NCBI GenBank assembly: GCA_037157565.1
Contig: JAZHRO010000039.1
Span: 42,098,001 to 42,162,000, forward strand
Length of the DNA: 64,000 nt
Direction of reading: 5' to 3'
Source of the DNA: Thalassia testudinum
Lineage: Eukaryota; Streptophyta; Magnoliopsida; Alismatales; Hydrocharitaceae
Shown here: piece after piece, positions 45,406 to 56,900 of the stretch
How positions within the stretch are numbered: the stretch's first letter is position 1
How the letters are laid out: each line of letters starts with the position of its first letter
Notes under the pieces: model-generated
The model's database searches: none
What the model saw: the letters and a program-made list of their open reading frames with translations, nothing else
Told to the model about the DNA's origin: nothing
Position numbers and translations under genes: made by a program

Positions 45406-46523
45406 AGCCTCCCATCAACACTATATCTCAGCAGCCATCAGGTTTTCCACAACATCAGGCCCTCCAACCTCCTCGGAATAACCCAACTGCACATGCAGTT
45501 ACTTTGAGGAGTGGAAAAACCACCACTGATCTTGGACCTTCACAACAACCTAATGAAATCCACACTCCTATGCAAATTGACTCTCATTCTCCCACTCAGG
45601 AAGAAGAAACCCAAAAATCACAAGATTCAAATCCTATCCCTTACTCTCAAGCGCTGCAATCCAAACCTCCTAAGAAAAAGAAATTAAAGCCATCTCACCA
45701 CAATCTTATGGACCTATTTGGCCAAATTGAGATACACATCCCCCTTCTAGATGCCATCAAGTATATACCTGCCTACATTAAATTTTTGAAAGACATTTGT
45801 ACTCCAAAGCAGCAGGCCAAGAATTTAGGAAGGGTGGTCCTTTTTAAGACAATGAGCTTAGTTGTACAGAGCAAGCTACCTCTCAAGAAAAAAGACCTGG
45901 GTGCACCACTCATTTCGATTGTCATAAATGACCCCACCTTTGATTGTGCCCTTCTCGACTTAAGTGCCTTTATTAATCTCATCCCCACGACGCTATTCAA
46001 GGAATTTCGATTCGGTGAATTAAAACCTATTGAGTTTCAATTACAATTGGTAGACCGATCTACCATTAAACCATGGGGAGTTGTCAAGGATATTATTGTC
46101 AAGGTTTGGAATTGTCTATTTTCAGTTGATTTTTTGGTCCTTGACATAGAGGTACCTGAAAGACTCAAAGATGCCCCTATCACCCTTGGAAGACCTTTTC
46201 TAGCTGTCGCAAAAGCTAATATCAATTGTCATTTCAGAAAAATGGATATAAGTTGCGATGACCAGATGATCTCATTGGATATTTTCAAAGCTTCTAGGAG
46301 GTCCCTTGATCATGAATTTTTTGAGGACTTTAATGATGAAATGGAAGCGATACTTGAGGATTCTATGTTGATCCACTCCTACTCTACTTTGACCACCATT
46401 GAACCAGATTTCACTAATTCAAATTCTAATTATGATAATGGGGTCCAAGACATTTCGGATCAATTAGGGTTTGACTTTTACTCTTTTGATCTTCCTGATT
46501 TCTCACCAAAACATCCACACTAG
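45406..46523 (+). pseudogene. D2 gag C-terminus and aspartic protease
   Basis: The open frame contains VTLRSGK (about 45498-45520), a Lys-rich linker, AIKYIPAYIKFLKDIC and then the retropepsin region. The active-site loop, normally D-L-G-A-S in Athila, reads ALLDLSAFINLIP (Asp codon 45957-45959), so Gly and Ser are replaced. Downstream GRPFLAVAKANI is typical of the protease C-terminus. The frame ends at 46523 and no RT follows. It would process the polyprotein if active; the changed loop argues against activity. D1 has the same end, so loss of pol is a family feature. Confidence 0.85.
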
Positions 46524-47592
46524 CTTCACCCACCCTTCATCACACTAACTTCTCTCCTACTTCCTTTCCATTGGACCTACCACCCGACCCACCCGAGTTT
46601 GGCTTTCATCATAAACTCAAACCATGGCCAAACTTAGGTCATCCTTCCATTTTTTAATCCAATTTTGATCCCCATATTTTTACCACTCATCATTTAGGGG
46701 ATCCTGAGGAAGACCTTTTTCATGAGGGCATTCTTGTGTCTAATTTTCTCCATGACTATCAGTCTTCCGTGCATCGCTTCATGCCTGGTTGAATGGCGTA
46801 AAAGATAGCACTGGATGAGAGGTAACCCATCATTTTTACTGCTTTCCTTTTATCTTTTTTTCCCAAGTTTTGCTCATCCTGAATCCGACTGCATATCACT
46901 GAGGTGATTTCTTTTCCCTCTTAATACATGAGGATATTACGTATCATAAGCATGGAGGGTGTTTTTAAATTTTGATGATCGATTTAGGATTTTCAAAACC
47001 TAAAAATATGCAATTTTTCTTTCGCATGCATTTCATTATAGGAAAAATCATAAAACTCTTTAAGGAAAATTTTGAAAATCGGGACTAAAGTTGAAAAATC
47101 ATTTCAAGGTACAATAGGATTTAATTTTAACAAACTAGGAACTAGAATGCGAATCCAATTTTTAGAATTTCTAGATCTATTCTTAGACTAGATTAAGTAT
47201 CTTTCTCTAAATTTCACCTGAACTCGTAATGATTCAGGTGGCTTGATCTCTTTTTGTGACTTGGAAATTACTTGGCTTAGCTTCCAACCCAAAAACTTGC
47301 ATTTCTTGCAAAATTCTTGTGTCAAATTCACATACAAACCTAACACCTAAAAACAAATTCGAAAAATTAGAAAAGCCCTTTATTTAATCTTAGTGAAATC
47401 CGAAGCAGATGATTAGTTTGAGTTCCCACTGTCGAGAAGGAGGAAAATGCCTCCTTTAAGGATGCAATGTCAACATGTTACTGTCTCGGCACTACTCTAT
47501 ATATATATTTCATATATTTAGACGGAGCATTAAAGCACATTTTGCGTCTCAAGTGTCTTGGACAGTGCTCCACTCATAGCATCAAATCAGAG
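46524..47592 (+). other. 3' noncoding region of D2
   Basis: Holds the GAGAGGTAACCCA motif (46815-46829), the GAGGATATTACG module followed by a PPT-like AAGCATGGAGGG (46948-46959), and about 600 bp matching D1 (36360-35750 inverted). The true PPT and the LTR start are missing. A deletion joins TCAGAGCT (about 47593) to the middle of the 3' LTR. Confidence 0.7.
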
Positions 47593-48957
47593 CTAAGTAA
47601 TCTCCGAGAAGACCAGACCCAGCTCACCTCAACTCAAATTAGAAGAAAGCCAGCTCAGATTAGCTTAGCTTAGCTGCTAGAAAAGAACTAGCTAGCTAAG
47701 CTAGCTACTGATCTCCACTTCAACTCCCTTTAGTAGACATTAGCTTTAGTGCAGTTCTTTACAGCTACCTTTAGCTCCTCTCCTCTAAACCCTAATCCCT
47801 TTTGCCTCCTTTTCCACTCATCTATTAGCTAAGCGAACTTAGCTAAGCTAGTCCACCTCCATGGCACCAAAACCTACTACATACCTAGGCTCCACCAAAA
47901 AGACCACCTACTCCTACTTCATTTTGGTGCCAACTATCCCTTCCATCACCACCCTACATCCACCATCAAAACCCATCTCCACCCTCCATTTTTTCCCTCC
48001 AAAATCAACACCTTCTAGAAGGTAGTTTTGGAGGGAAAACTAAGACACCTCTTTATTTCCCTCCCATTTTTCCCTCCAAAAATATCCAAGCATCCCTTCA
48101 TTTCCCCCCAAAAAACACCATAATTACCCCCTTCCCATTCTATATATACCCCACCTAACTACCACATTAACATCATCTTCTCCCTTAGTTTAGTTTCTGC
48201 CTACACCACCTACACCTAAGGCCAAGGAAGAAGAAGAGAAGAAGATCAAGGGAGCAACCTACCTGCCCCTTTGGTGCTTTCTTCCTCTTTCTTCTTCTCC
48301 CTTGTGCCACGCCTAGGAGGAGTTCTTCATCAAAGGGGACGACCAGGCAAGGAGGAAGGAAGGCTAGGGTGGACATCCACCCTTGGAGAAGAACACTTGG
48401 AGGAAGACCACAAGAAGGAAGGAGCAACGAAGCATCTTCTTCAAGTCAGGGAGCTACCAAACTTGGAGCGAAGACCATTCCAAGCTTCATTTAGAGGACA
48501 CCTTTTTCTTCATCTTTATTAGTTACTTTTGTATTAACTAGTGTTTACTTTTATCTTGTTGTAACAAGCATTACGCTACAAGTACATCATTTAGTTTAGC
48601 AATACAAAAGCATATTGCTGCCTTCAATTTCTTGCTCATAGTTTGTAGTGCTTTCTTTTGCTAGTCTAAGTGCACACACTCTTCTTCTAATTAATCTAGT
48701 CGCACTTGCCTAGGGTGAGCTTCAAAGAAAGGGTTTCTTTTTGTCACATAGCATAGGTTTAGCGTAGTTCATCTTCGCATCAAATACCCGACTATTTTTG
48801 AAAACCATAAAATCAACATAAATCAAAATCACAAAAACGTAAGTGTAGATTTGAGAGGCGAGAGAGAGAGAATCACTTCATGTGATTAATGAATTAGCCT
48901 CCTTGGACGACCCTAGATACTCCACTATTTAGGTATTACAAATTTTAAAAGTCAGGA
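47593..48957 (+). mobile_element. 3' LTR of D2 (both ends truncated)
   Basis: Matches the inverted complement of 34520-33070 and the 5' LTR 36830-37690. It lacks about the first 670 bp of U3 and the last about 85 bp; TATA at 48141. At 48957 it is joined directly to the inverted LTR of D1. Confidence 0.8.
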
Positions 48958-50590
48958 AGACCCTTGGGCGTCAACCTCCTTACTCCTCTTGCTTGGCCAT
49001 CCCCTTAGTGTTGAAGATGACCTCCTCCTTGGCGTGGGTAAGGGAGAAGAAGGAGAGGAAGAAGGCACCAAGGGGGCGGGTGTGTGCCCCCTTGATCTTC
49101 TTCCCTTCTTCTTCCTCCTTGGCGTGAAAATGATATAGCTAAGGTAGGGTGGAACCTAAACTAATGGAAGAATATGGAACCTAACTAATGAAGAGGAGAT
49201 GGTTCTTTTGGTGGTAGTTAAGAGGGATATATATAGGAATGGAGAGGGGGGGGGGTTGGCATGACCTTTGGATGGATGGATGGTTAGGATGATTTGATGG
49301 AGGTGGTTGGTGATCCTAGGGAGGAGGATAGTTGGCGTCACTTTAAGGGATGCAAGGGGGGGTGGTTATGGTTTGATTCCACCCCTTGGTGGACGTCCAT
49401 GAGTGGAGAGATGCCTCCACTTTGGGGCAACATGGAGGTTTCTAGAAGGTGGATTAGGTGTAGGGTTGGGATTGATTGTGGAGGTAGGTGTATGGTTGGG
49501 ATTGGGGTTCATTTTGGTGCCAATTCTAGGGTAGTTATTAGGTGGTTTTAACGCCACCTTTAGGTGGCTTTTGGTGGTGATTGAGGGGCAAAGGGATGGC
49601 TATGTTGCCACCAAAAGAGAAGGGAGGTGGAGGTAGCTTAGGTGGATTATAGGTAGGCTTAGTTGGTGGAGCTAGTTAGTTAAGGTTTAGGGTTAGGTTA
49701 GGATGCCATGGAGGTGGACTAGCTAAGCTAAGCTAGCTTAGCTAGTAGGGAGTTGGGGGAAGAGGTAGAGGGAGCTAGGGTTTTGGAGGTGATGAGTTGG
49801 AGGAAGCTGTCTTGAGCTACACTTGAGTTGGTGGTTGCTGAAGAGAGCTGCAAGGAGCCACCTTAGCTGGCTTAACTTACTAGTTCTTTGCTAGCTACTA
49901 AGCCAAGCTAAGATGAGCTGACTTCTACTGATGTGAGCTAAGGTGAGCTGGGTCTGGTCTTCCCAGAGATTACTGAGCTAACTAGAGTAGCTAGCTTAGG
50001 TCAAGTAGCTCAACTCAACTAAGTTGAGTTGAGTTGATCCTCTAGGAGTTGGACTTGAGTTGGCCTGAGCTGGTTAAGGTCATCTTTAGCTGACCAGGTC
50101 TAGCTAATAGCTAGTCCTAGTCATGTTGAACTTCCAGTGAACTCTTCTAAGTTGGAGGAGCTGGAATGGAGCTGGCATCAATTGATTTGAGCTAGTTTGA
50201 GCTGCCATCCAGCTAAGGTGAGCTGAATGGAGCTAAAGTGAACTAACTAGAGCTACCATTCAGCTGAGATGAGCTGAATGGAGCTAGGGATGAGTTGATT
50301 TAGCTAGAATGAGATGGAATCCAGCTGGGATGAGCTGGATCTATCTGGAATCCAGCTGAAAGGAACTTATTCTTCATCTTCTGCCTTCCCAAGTGCCAAG
50401 GTATGCGGGATCTGACTCTCTGTCTATCCTTGACACTCAAGTAAACACATTAAAAATATAACTAAAATGCAATGTATGCCTATCCTAGTTGAATGCCTAA
50501 ATGCAGCTCGAAAATTCATTTGCGGAGTTAAAACCCTAAGAACTAGATCAGTTTTAAGGTATAAAAATGATGATAAACTGACGTTTATCA
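48958..50590 (-). mobile_element. 5' LTR of D1, truncated, inverted
   Basis: Minus-strand LTR start TGATAAAC (50590) preceded by TA instead of the usual TG. It aligns with 33590-35170, including the AGCT-rich U3 (49720-50360) and a TATA box (49227-49236). R/U5 is missing at the junction with D2. Its outer edge is about 105 bp upstream of the ADH start codon. Confidence 0.8.
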
Positions 50591-50595
50591 TATTA

Positions 50596-50695
50596 GCATT
50601 AGTTAGATATAATTAATGTAAATATATATAGAAATATCAATCGCAGATCGTTCCTCACCTCTCAATTCTCTCCTTCATCATTTCTCTCATCCAAA
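50596..50695 (+). promoter_or_regulatory. Residual 5' flank/leader of the ADH gene
   Basis: About 100 bp remain between the D1 LTR and the ATG; the last 60 bp are the pyrimidine-rich CTCTCAATTCTCTCC type usual for a plant 5' UTR. The original promoter lies beyond the LTR or was lost. Confidence 0.4.
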
Positions 50696-50733
50696 ATGTC
50701 AGAGAAGTCAACTCATACCATAACTTGTAGAAG

Positions 50734-50849
50734 TGTACTCTTTACTGCTTGCCTGACCTCTTAACATATATATATATATATATATCTTTTAACCTTTGTC
50801 TTTCTTTTAACTCCCAACAATGGTTTCAAATTTGTTGTCAACGATGAAG
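50734..50849 (+). other. ADH intron 1, with (TA)n
   Basis: Donor GTGTAC after the first exon, acceptor AG at 50848-50849; contains a TATATA microsatellite at 50768-50786. Confidence 0.5.
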
Positions 50850-50970
50850 GGGCTATGTGTTGGGTGCGTTAAGATGCTTTGTGCATCTGTGTGCCATATG
50901 GAATTCTTACTCTTGAATGAGATCCCCCTCGTGAGTGCAGCAGCATTCCTGATCCCCATACTCGATCGAC

Positions 50971-52071
50971 CAAACACTGCATGATTTGATGTAGATTCAT
51001 GAGATCCAATTGCCATTGTTTTGTAGGAATTATTCCCAAGAATTGTAGGGCATCAGAGAGTTGGGTGAGTTATCCTTAAGGGTTTATTTATTTATTTATT
51101 TATTTATTTGTCTGTTTGTTATTGTTATTTAATCTGTCAGACCATGTCCTCTATTTGGATAACTAGCTTTGCTTTGAAAAATCACTAGAAGAACCTATAT
51201 ATAACATGCGGAAAGGTAGTACCATGTTAGGAACTTGAGAAAGCGAGCAGTGGGTTAAGAGTGTTTAGAATTACTTATCATTTGATAACTTGAGCCCAAA
51301 CATTTCAACCCAATAAGCTATCAGGATCTTTCAATTAGGCTTAGGTTCATAATTGGGTCATTACGATCTATTTGACATGGCTACAACTATGTTCTAATTT
51401 AGCTTTCTAGATTAGGATTTGGATGAGTAATTAAAACCCCAATGTCTCCACAATGTCAATTAGCAAAAGGATCATCGTAAAGCAAAGTCCTACTAGACTT
51501 GGATAAGTTGGCTCCCATGATCTTCTCCCCTTCAGCCAAGTGCATACCACTGGATCCTTTGCTTAAAAAGCTGGACGGTCGAACTCGACCCAATCCTAGC
51601 AATTCAACAAATTAACCGCCCAATTAAGCTCTAATTGGATCAGTAAAGCTGATTGGTCGCTATAATTAATTCTATAATATTGCAGGTTTACAGGATGACA
51701 CCGTCTGATTGTTTGCATTATTAGGTAAAAACTTACGTTTACTACGCCTACAAAAGTTAACAATTATTTTAGGCATTATTGTAATTCTTAACGAACTTTT
51801 GATAAGACTTATTTCCTCTTCCGTAGCTTCATGTCCTGGCAGACTCTTCTTTAACCTACTCTATCCCGGGGAATCTTAATTTGTTATATATACCTGTTTA
51901 CAGCAGCTGCTTCTCCGTCGATGGAAAGGGTAAAAAGAAAAAGGAAAAAAGGAGCTTTTCTATTCTATACCAAGAATGAGAGGTGAACTTTAGAAATTGA
52001 TAGAGATGAAGCTTTGTTCGAGCAAGTGAGATGTAAATAGTTAAAAGCTTCATTTTCTTATTTTCCTGCAG
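50971..52071 (+). other. ADH intron 2, with (TTTA)n
   Basis: About 1.1 kb with no other gene. (TTTA) repeats lie at 51085-51117; the acceptor TTTTCCTGCAG is at 52061-52071. The donor is not certain because exon 2 is decayed. Confidence 0.5.
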
Positions 52072-52858
52072 CGTCGTAGAAAGTGTTGGTGAAGGTGTGA
52101 TAGGTCAGGCAGAAGGGGACACGGTTGTTCCAACTTTTCGTGGGAGAGTGCAAGCAGTGCTCCAATTGCTCATCCAACAAGACTAATGTATGCTTAGGAT
52201 ACCCTGTTTCTGTGCACGGCCTCATGCCCGACGACACCTTGAGGATGTCGGTTAAAGGGCAGAAGCTCTATCATGCCTCCACTTTGCTCCACATTCTGCA
52301 AATTCACGGTGGTGAATATCAACTACGTATCGAAGATCGAGGTGAGGGTATACCTAATTTATCACATGCCAACCTCCTCTCTTATATGGCTTTTCTACTG
52401 GATATGGTGCTGTTTGGAAAGAAGCCAGCATTGAGAAGGGCTCAACCGTTGCTGTTCTTGGCCTTGGAGCTGTTGGCTTGGGGGTAACGTAACCATGTTA
52501 TACATAAAATCCATATCTGCCCCTAGAAATTAATACTTGTACCCCATATGGTTGTACTTCTTCCCTTGATTCCTAAGGTTTCAGAATTTGATTACCTTCC
52601 AATTTTTACTGGCTGTGTGTGGAGCAGAGCTACTCCGGGCGGCAATAATCATTGGCGTGGACGTGAATGCTGAGAGGAAAAATCCAGCTGAGGTCCGAGG
52701 ATATGTGGATGACGGATTTCATAGACCCAAAGGACGTGGATAACAAGTTGATTTCGGAAGCGATTAAGGAGACCACGCATGGGTTTGGAGTAGATGACAG
52801 TTCTGAGTGCACTAGTGTAGTAGAACTAACCGATGAGGCATTAAAGGTGACCAATCCG

Positions 52859-53766
52859 GTATGGAATTTTCATGTCATACGTATATCGTCGTACCGTACT
52901 TCTCGCTAATTTTCCAACCATCCATGTTAATTAATTGTTTGTTGTCGAAAAAGTAAGGAAAACGTGGATAATGACGTAAAAAGTAGTATGAGAAAATTTG
53001 TGAGTATAATTTTCGTAGTGTACATAGTATTGAGAATGTAAACTTATATGATAATTGATATTTAATATAAAAAAATAAAAGAATATAAGGTTTATTACGT
53101 GGTGATCCTTATCACATTAAAAAAGAATACCACATCATTTTAACTTAAAATTTATAGGTGATAAATAACTTTATATCGGTGATAAATTATTCTAAAGTAT
53201 TTTTACACTGGTGTAATCTCATTTTACATCGGTGTAAAATTATTTCAATGGTGGTTTCACCTGTCCAAAGTGATTTTGCACCCATGCAAAGTGATTTAAT
53301 CTATAAGTTTAGGATTTAGGGTTTAAGTTTATGGAAAGTGATTTCATGTATGAGAAGTGATTTTTCACTTGAAATGTAATTTTTCACATTAGAGTTTAGG
53401 GTTTAGCGAAATCCTAAACTCTAAAGTAGAAAAATCACCTTTCAAGTGTAAAATCACTTGTCATAAGTGAAAATATTTGGAATTTAATTTGGCACCGATG
53501 CAAAATAGTTCAAAGTAAGATTGCACCGGTGCAATCTTACTTTGCAAAGTGGTTCTAAAGATGATATAAGTGGTTTACACTTGTACAAAAGTGATTTGTT
53601 GTTAATTTCAACACTGGTGGACTCCACAATGTGTCGGTACTTATTTTACATAAAAAGGACGGACATGGGTTGAGATTATATTTACATTGCTGCGTGTCAA
53701 CTTTTAAGACAACTTTTACATTTTTCAACCCACATCCTTGTTTGTTTTTACCCTCATGGTGATAAG
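52859..53766 (+). other. ADH intron with possible MITE-like insert
   Basis: Donor GTATGG at 52859; acceptor AG at 53765-53766. Between about 53090 and 53620 the sequence is full of AGTGATTT/AAATCACT words and dyads: AGAGTTTAGG/CCTAAACTCT (about 53391-53422) and TGCACCGGTGCA (about 53522). It looks like a small foldback transposon, but clear termini and a TSD were not found. Confidence 0.45.
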
Positions 53767-53799
53767 GAAACGATATGGCAGTTGTAGTAGGGACAGGCC

Positions 53800-54387
53800 T
53801 GTTAGAATCATTAGTGGGCATACATATATTATTATAAAGGGACTTACATTAATATATATCATATATATGTATATTCGTAAACATGCCCAATATGTGATCC
53901 AATAAGAATTGGGTAAATTGCACTTCCAATAATATGGGGTTAATTGCATAGAAACCTTTTGGGGAATTAAGGTTTGTTGATGGGTATAACCGTCAATTCC
54001 GAAATATAGTGGTTGTGGTCCTCGGGGATATGCGAGTAATGAGCGATTTTATTTTCTTACACCCCATCGTGGGAAATATAAGGACCCCAGGTGGAAACCA
54101 AAGGGGTACACACAAGAACATAACGTTCCCTTCTTTCGCTCTTATTCTCTCTGGATCCCTAGAAGCACCATCGCCAAAACCCCGTCAAGATTCTCAACCG
54201 AAATAGAATGATTCACTCCTGCTTCCTTCTTCGTAAGATCAAGCGATGGATTCAGGTATCCATCTAAACTCTCTTTGTTTTTAGATTATCAATGCATATG
54301 GGAAATCAGAGATTCTTGGGATTTAGGAAACCTCTCAAACATTTTGTTTGTATACTGATTTGATTTCATTTGATGTTAAATCCTTCA
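53800..54387 (+). mobile_element. 5' LTR of copia-G
   Basis: TGTTAGAATCATTAG ... TCCTTCA, 588 bp, two bases before the PBS. Confidence 0.92.
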
Positions 54388-54389
54388 AG

Positions 54390-54401
54390 TGGTATTAGAG
54401 C
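54390..54401 (+). other. Primer binding site of copia-G
   Basis: TGGTATTAGAGC, one change from TGGTATCAGAGC, the initiator tRNA-Met complement used by plant copia elements. Confidence 0.9.
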
Positions 54402-54658
54402 AACTGATTTCCGTTGCGTTATAATCTATTCTTGATTTTTGGGGTTTTTCATTCGAACAAGAACAACACCTCAAATCGTGTTTGATTCGATTTTTCAAGC
54501 CATCTTAATTGAATCAATGTTTTAAAAGGGGATTCATGTTTGTTTTGATCCATTATGACTTGTGTGACGTTGGTTTTCCGATCAAAATAGATTTGGGATC
54601 GATTACATGTGATTCCGGATTCAAATCGCCGCCCTGGAAGTGGGCCGTAACCGATCCG

Positions 54659-55140
54659 GTACCACTACTCATCATGAGTACCGGTACTGGTAAGGCACGG
54701 GTACCCATTAGGTTCTTCCTGGAGTATTGCCAGAATACAAGGAGTATCGGTACTAATGATAAGTACCGGTACATAAGGGATTCTGGTCAAGGTCACAGAG
54801 TGTCGCCAGTATTGATTGAGTACCGGTACTCATCATCAGTACCGGTACATATGGCATATTGGACACACTCAATAGTGCTGCCAGTATCACTTGAGTACCG
54901 GTACTCTTAATGAGTACCGGTACGTGCGTGATACTGGCCTTACATAAGGAACGAGCCAGTATCGATGGAGTACCGGTACTCATTATGAGTATCGATACAT
55001 ATGTGATATTAGATGTGACTTAAGAACGGTTCAGTACTAACTTAGTACCAGTACATAAAAAATCAGTACCGGTACATGTCATTCTAGTACTAGTACTAAA
55101 GGTCCAATATCGATACTTGGTTGTTACTGTGCCGGTACTT
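54659..55140. repeat. Tandem array of twin GTACCGGTAC palindromes (copia-G leader)
   Basis: Six units. Palindrome pairs start at 54659/54678, 54744/54763, 54820/54839, 54895/54914, 54970/54989 and 55045/55066; single copies follow at 55087 and 55131. Spacing inside a unit is 19 bp (21 in the last) and the unit period 75-76 bp (85 at the first step). Eight copies are exact. Paired palindromes with the intervening CTCATNATGAG form longer foldbacks. Confidence 0.93.
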
Positions 55141-55504
55141 GAATCTTGATTGGGATAAAACCACGCCATTTGTGTTGTGAACTTTTTAATCATGAATCAT
55201 TGGGCATGACTATCTGTAAAATTACATTATGGTAGTTGGTTTTGATGTTTTTAAAATTGATTGGTGCATTTGATAATATACTTGCCAAAGCAGTGCGTTG
55301 TTACTTGTGTTAATTTATTTATAACATCAAAATGACTGTTTTGTATTGTTCCTGTGAGTACTAAGTAGCCTAAAGGAGATTTAATACTTGATTGAACTTC
55401 ACAATGCAATTAATAACAAATATGAGTTGATTATTTTGGTTTTATATGTAAGTAATGAATTGATCCAAAGATAAATTCATCAAGCTTACATTTATTAAAC
55501 TCTC

Positions 55505-56400
55505 ATGTTTGGTTATTCATTTCTGACTCTTACGATATTGTTATTTATGTCCAAAGACTATATGCCAAAATTATATGATTTTCTTTTCAAGTTTATTCAT
55601 TGGAGCATGTTTTTGCCTTTTATTTCAGTTAATTCCTCTGCATCTGCTATTATTACCAATTTGAACTCCATTCCAGAACTAAATGGGTCTAACTTTAAGT
55701 TCTGGAAGGAGAGTGTCATGATAGTTCTGAGGTGCATGGATCTGGACCTTGCATTAAGGGTGGAACAATTTCCTCCTCTTATGGATCAAAGTACTGTTGA
55801 TGACAAGAAGTACTTTGAGAGGTGGGAGCGTTCCAATCGCATGTGTCTTATGATCATGAAGCGTGACATACCAAAAAACTTCAGGGGTGCTATCTCAAAG
55901 GAATCCAATGCTAAAGGATTTCTTGATGAGATAGAGAAGCGTTGTGCAAAGAACGAAAAGGCTGAGACAAGCAACCTTCTAGGGAAACTTGTCTCTCTCA
56001 AGTATAAAGGATTTAGGAGCATAAGGGAGCACATCATGGAGATGTCTCATTTGGCTTTGAAACTAAAGGCACTAAAATTGGAACTGTCATAAGACCTCCT
56101 GGTGCATTTAGTTTTGATATCCCTTCCTACACAGTATGGATAGTTTAAAATAAATTATAACTGTCAAAGGAAGAAATGGTCTCTTAATGAACTCATTTCT
56201 CATTGTGTGCAAGAAGAGGAGAGACTTAAGCAGGGCAAACTTGAAAGTGCTCATTTTGTTACCAGTTCCAAAAGAAAAAGGGCAAATGATGCTGCTGCCA
56301 GCTCTTCATCTAAAGGCAAGTAGAAGAAGCCTAAGGCAAGCTGTTTCTTCTGCAAAGGTGAAGGACATGTAAAGAAGGACTGTACCAAGTATCATGCTTG
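55505..56400 (+). pseudogene. Copia-G gag with zinc knuckle
   Basis: Open frame 55505-56092 contains LNSIPELNGSNFKFWKES (about 55660-55715), YFERWERSNRMCLMIM, AKGFLDEIEKRC and EKAETSNLLGKL, the usual copia Gag (UBN2-type) order. It stops at 56092 inside the domain; the next pieces include CHYCVQEEERL-like sequence and an intact CCHC knuckle C-FF-C-KGEG-H-VKKD-C (about 56341-56382) in another frame. The first about 40 residues before NSSAS are probably not part of the original protein. Gag would package the RNA. Confidence 0.88.
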
Positions 56401-56459
56401 GCATGATAAGAAGGGCATGTATCTTTCTTTTGTTTGTTCAGAAGTTAATTTAGCTTTCG

Positions 56460-56900
56460 TACCTTTAGACATTTGGTGGATAGATTCGGGAACCACTATT
56501 CACATCAATATGTCCATGCAGGGTTGCCTAAATTGTCGACTGCCAAGTGAAGCCGAAAGGTTCATATAGGTGGGTGATGGCAAGAAGGTGGAGGTTGAAG
56601 CTGTTGCGGATTTTAGATTGTTTTTAAGTACTGGTTATGCTTTAGATTTGAAAGAAACTTTTGTAGTACCGTCATTCAGACGGAACTTGATTTCTGTTTA
56701 TTTATTGGACAAGTCAGGTTATTCTTATTCTTTTGGAAATAAGCAATTTAAGTTGTTTCTTGATTCAAGTCTTATTGCAACTGGTTCTTTATCTTTGTAT
56801 GACAATCTATATATGCTCCATACATCTCCATCTGCTTTTGAAACCTTGCATGCTACGTCTAGTGGTACGAAGAGAAAATTAACTTGTGAGGATTTCGGAA
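56460..56900 (+). pseudogene. Copia-G protease and pre-integrase region
   Basis: WWIDSGTTIHI with an intact DSG (56483-56491) is the retropepsin active site. It is followed by VGDGKKVEVEAVADF, then LKETFVVPSFRRNLISV and the YDNLYMLHT pre-integrase block. A stop falls between ERF and VGDGK (56568-56570). The loop itself looks competent, but the polyprotein around it is broken. Confidence 0.85.
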
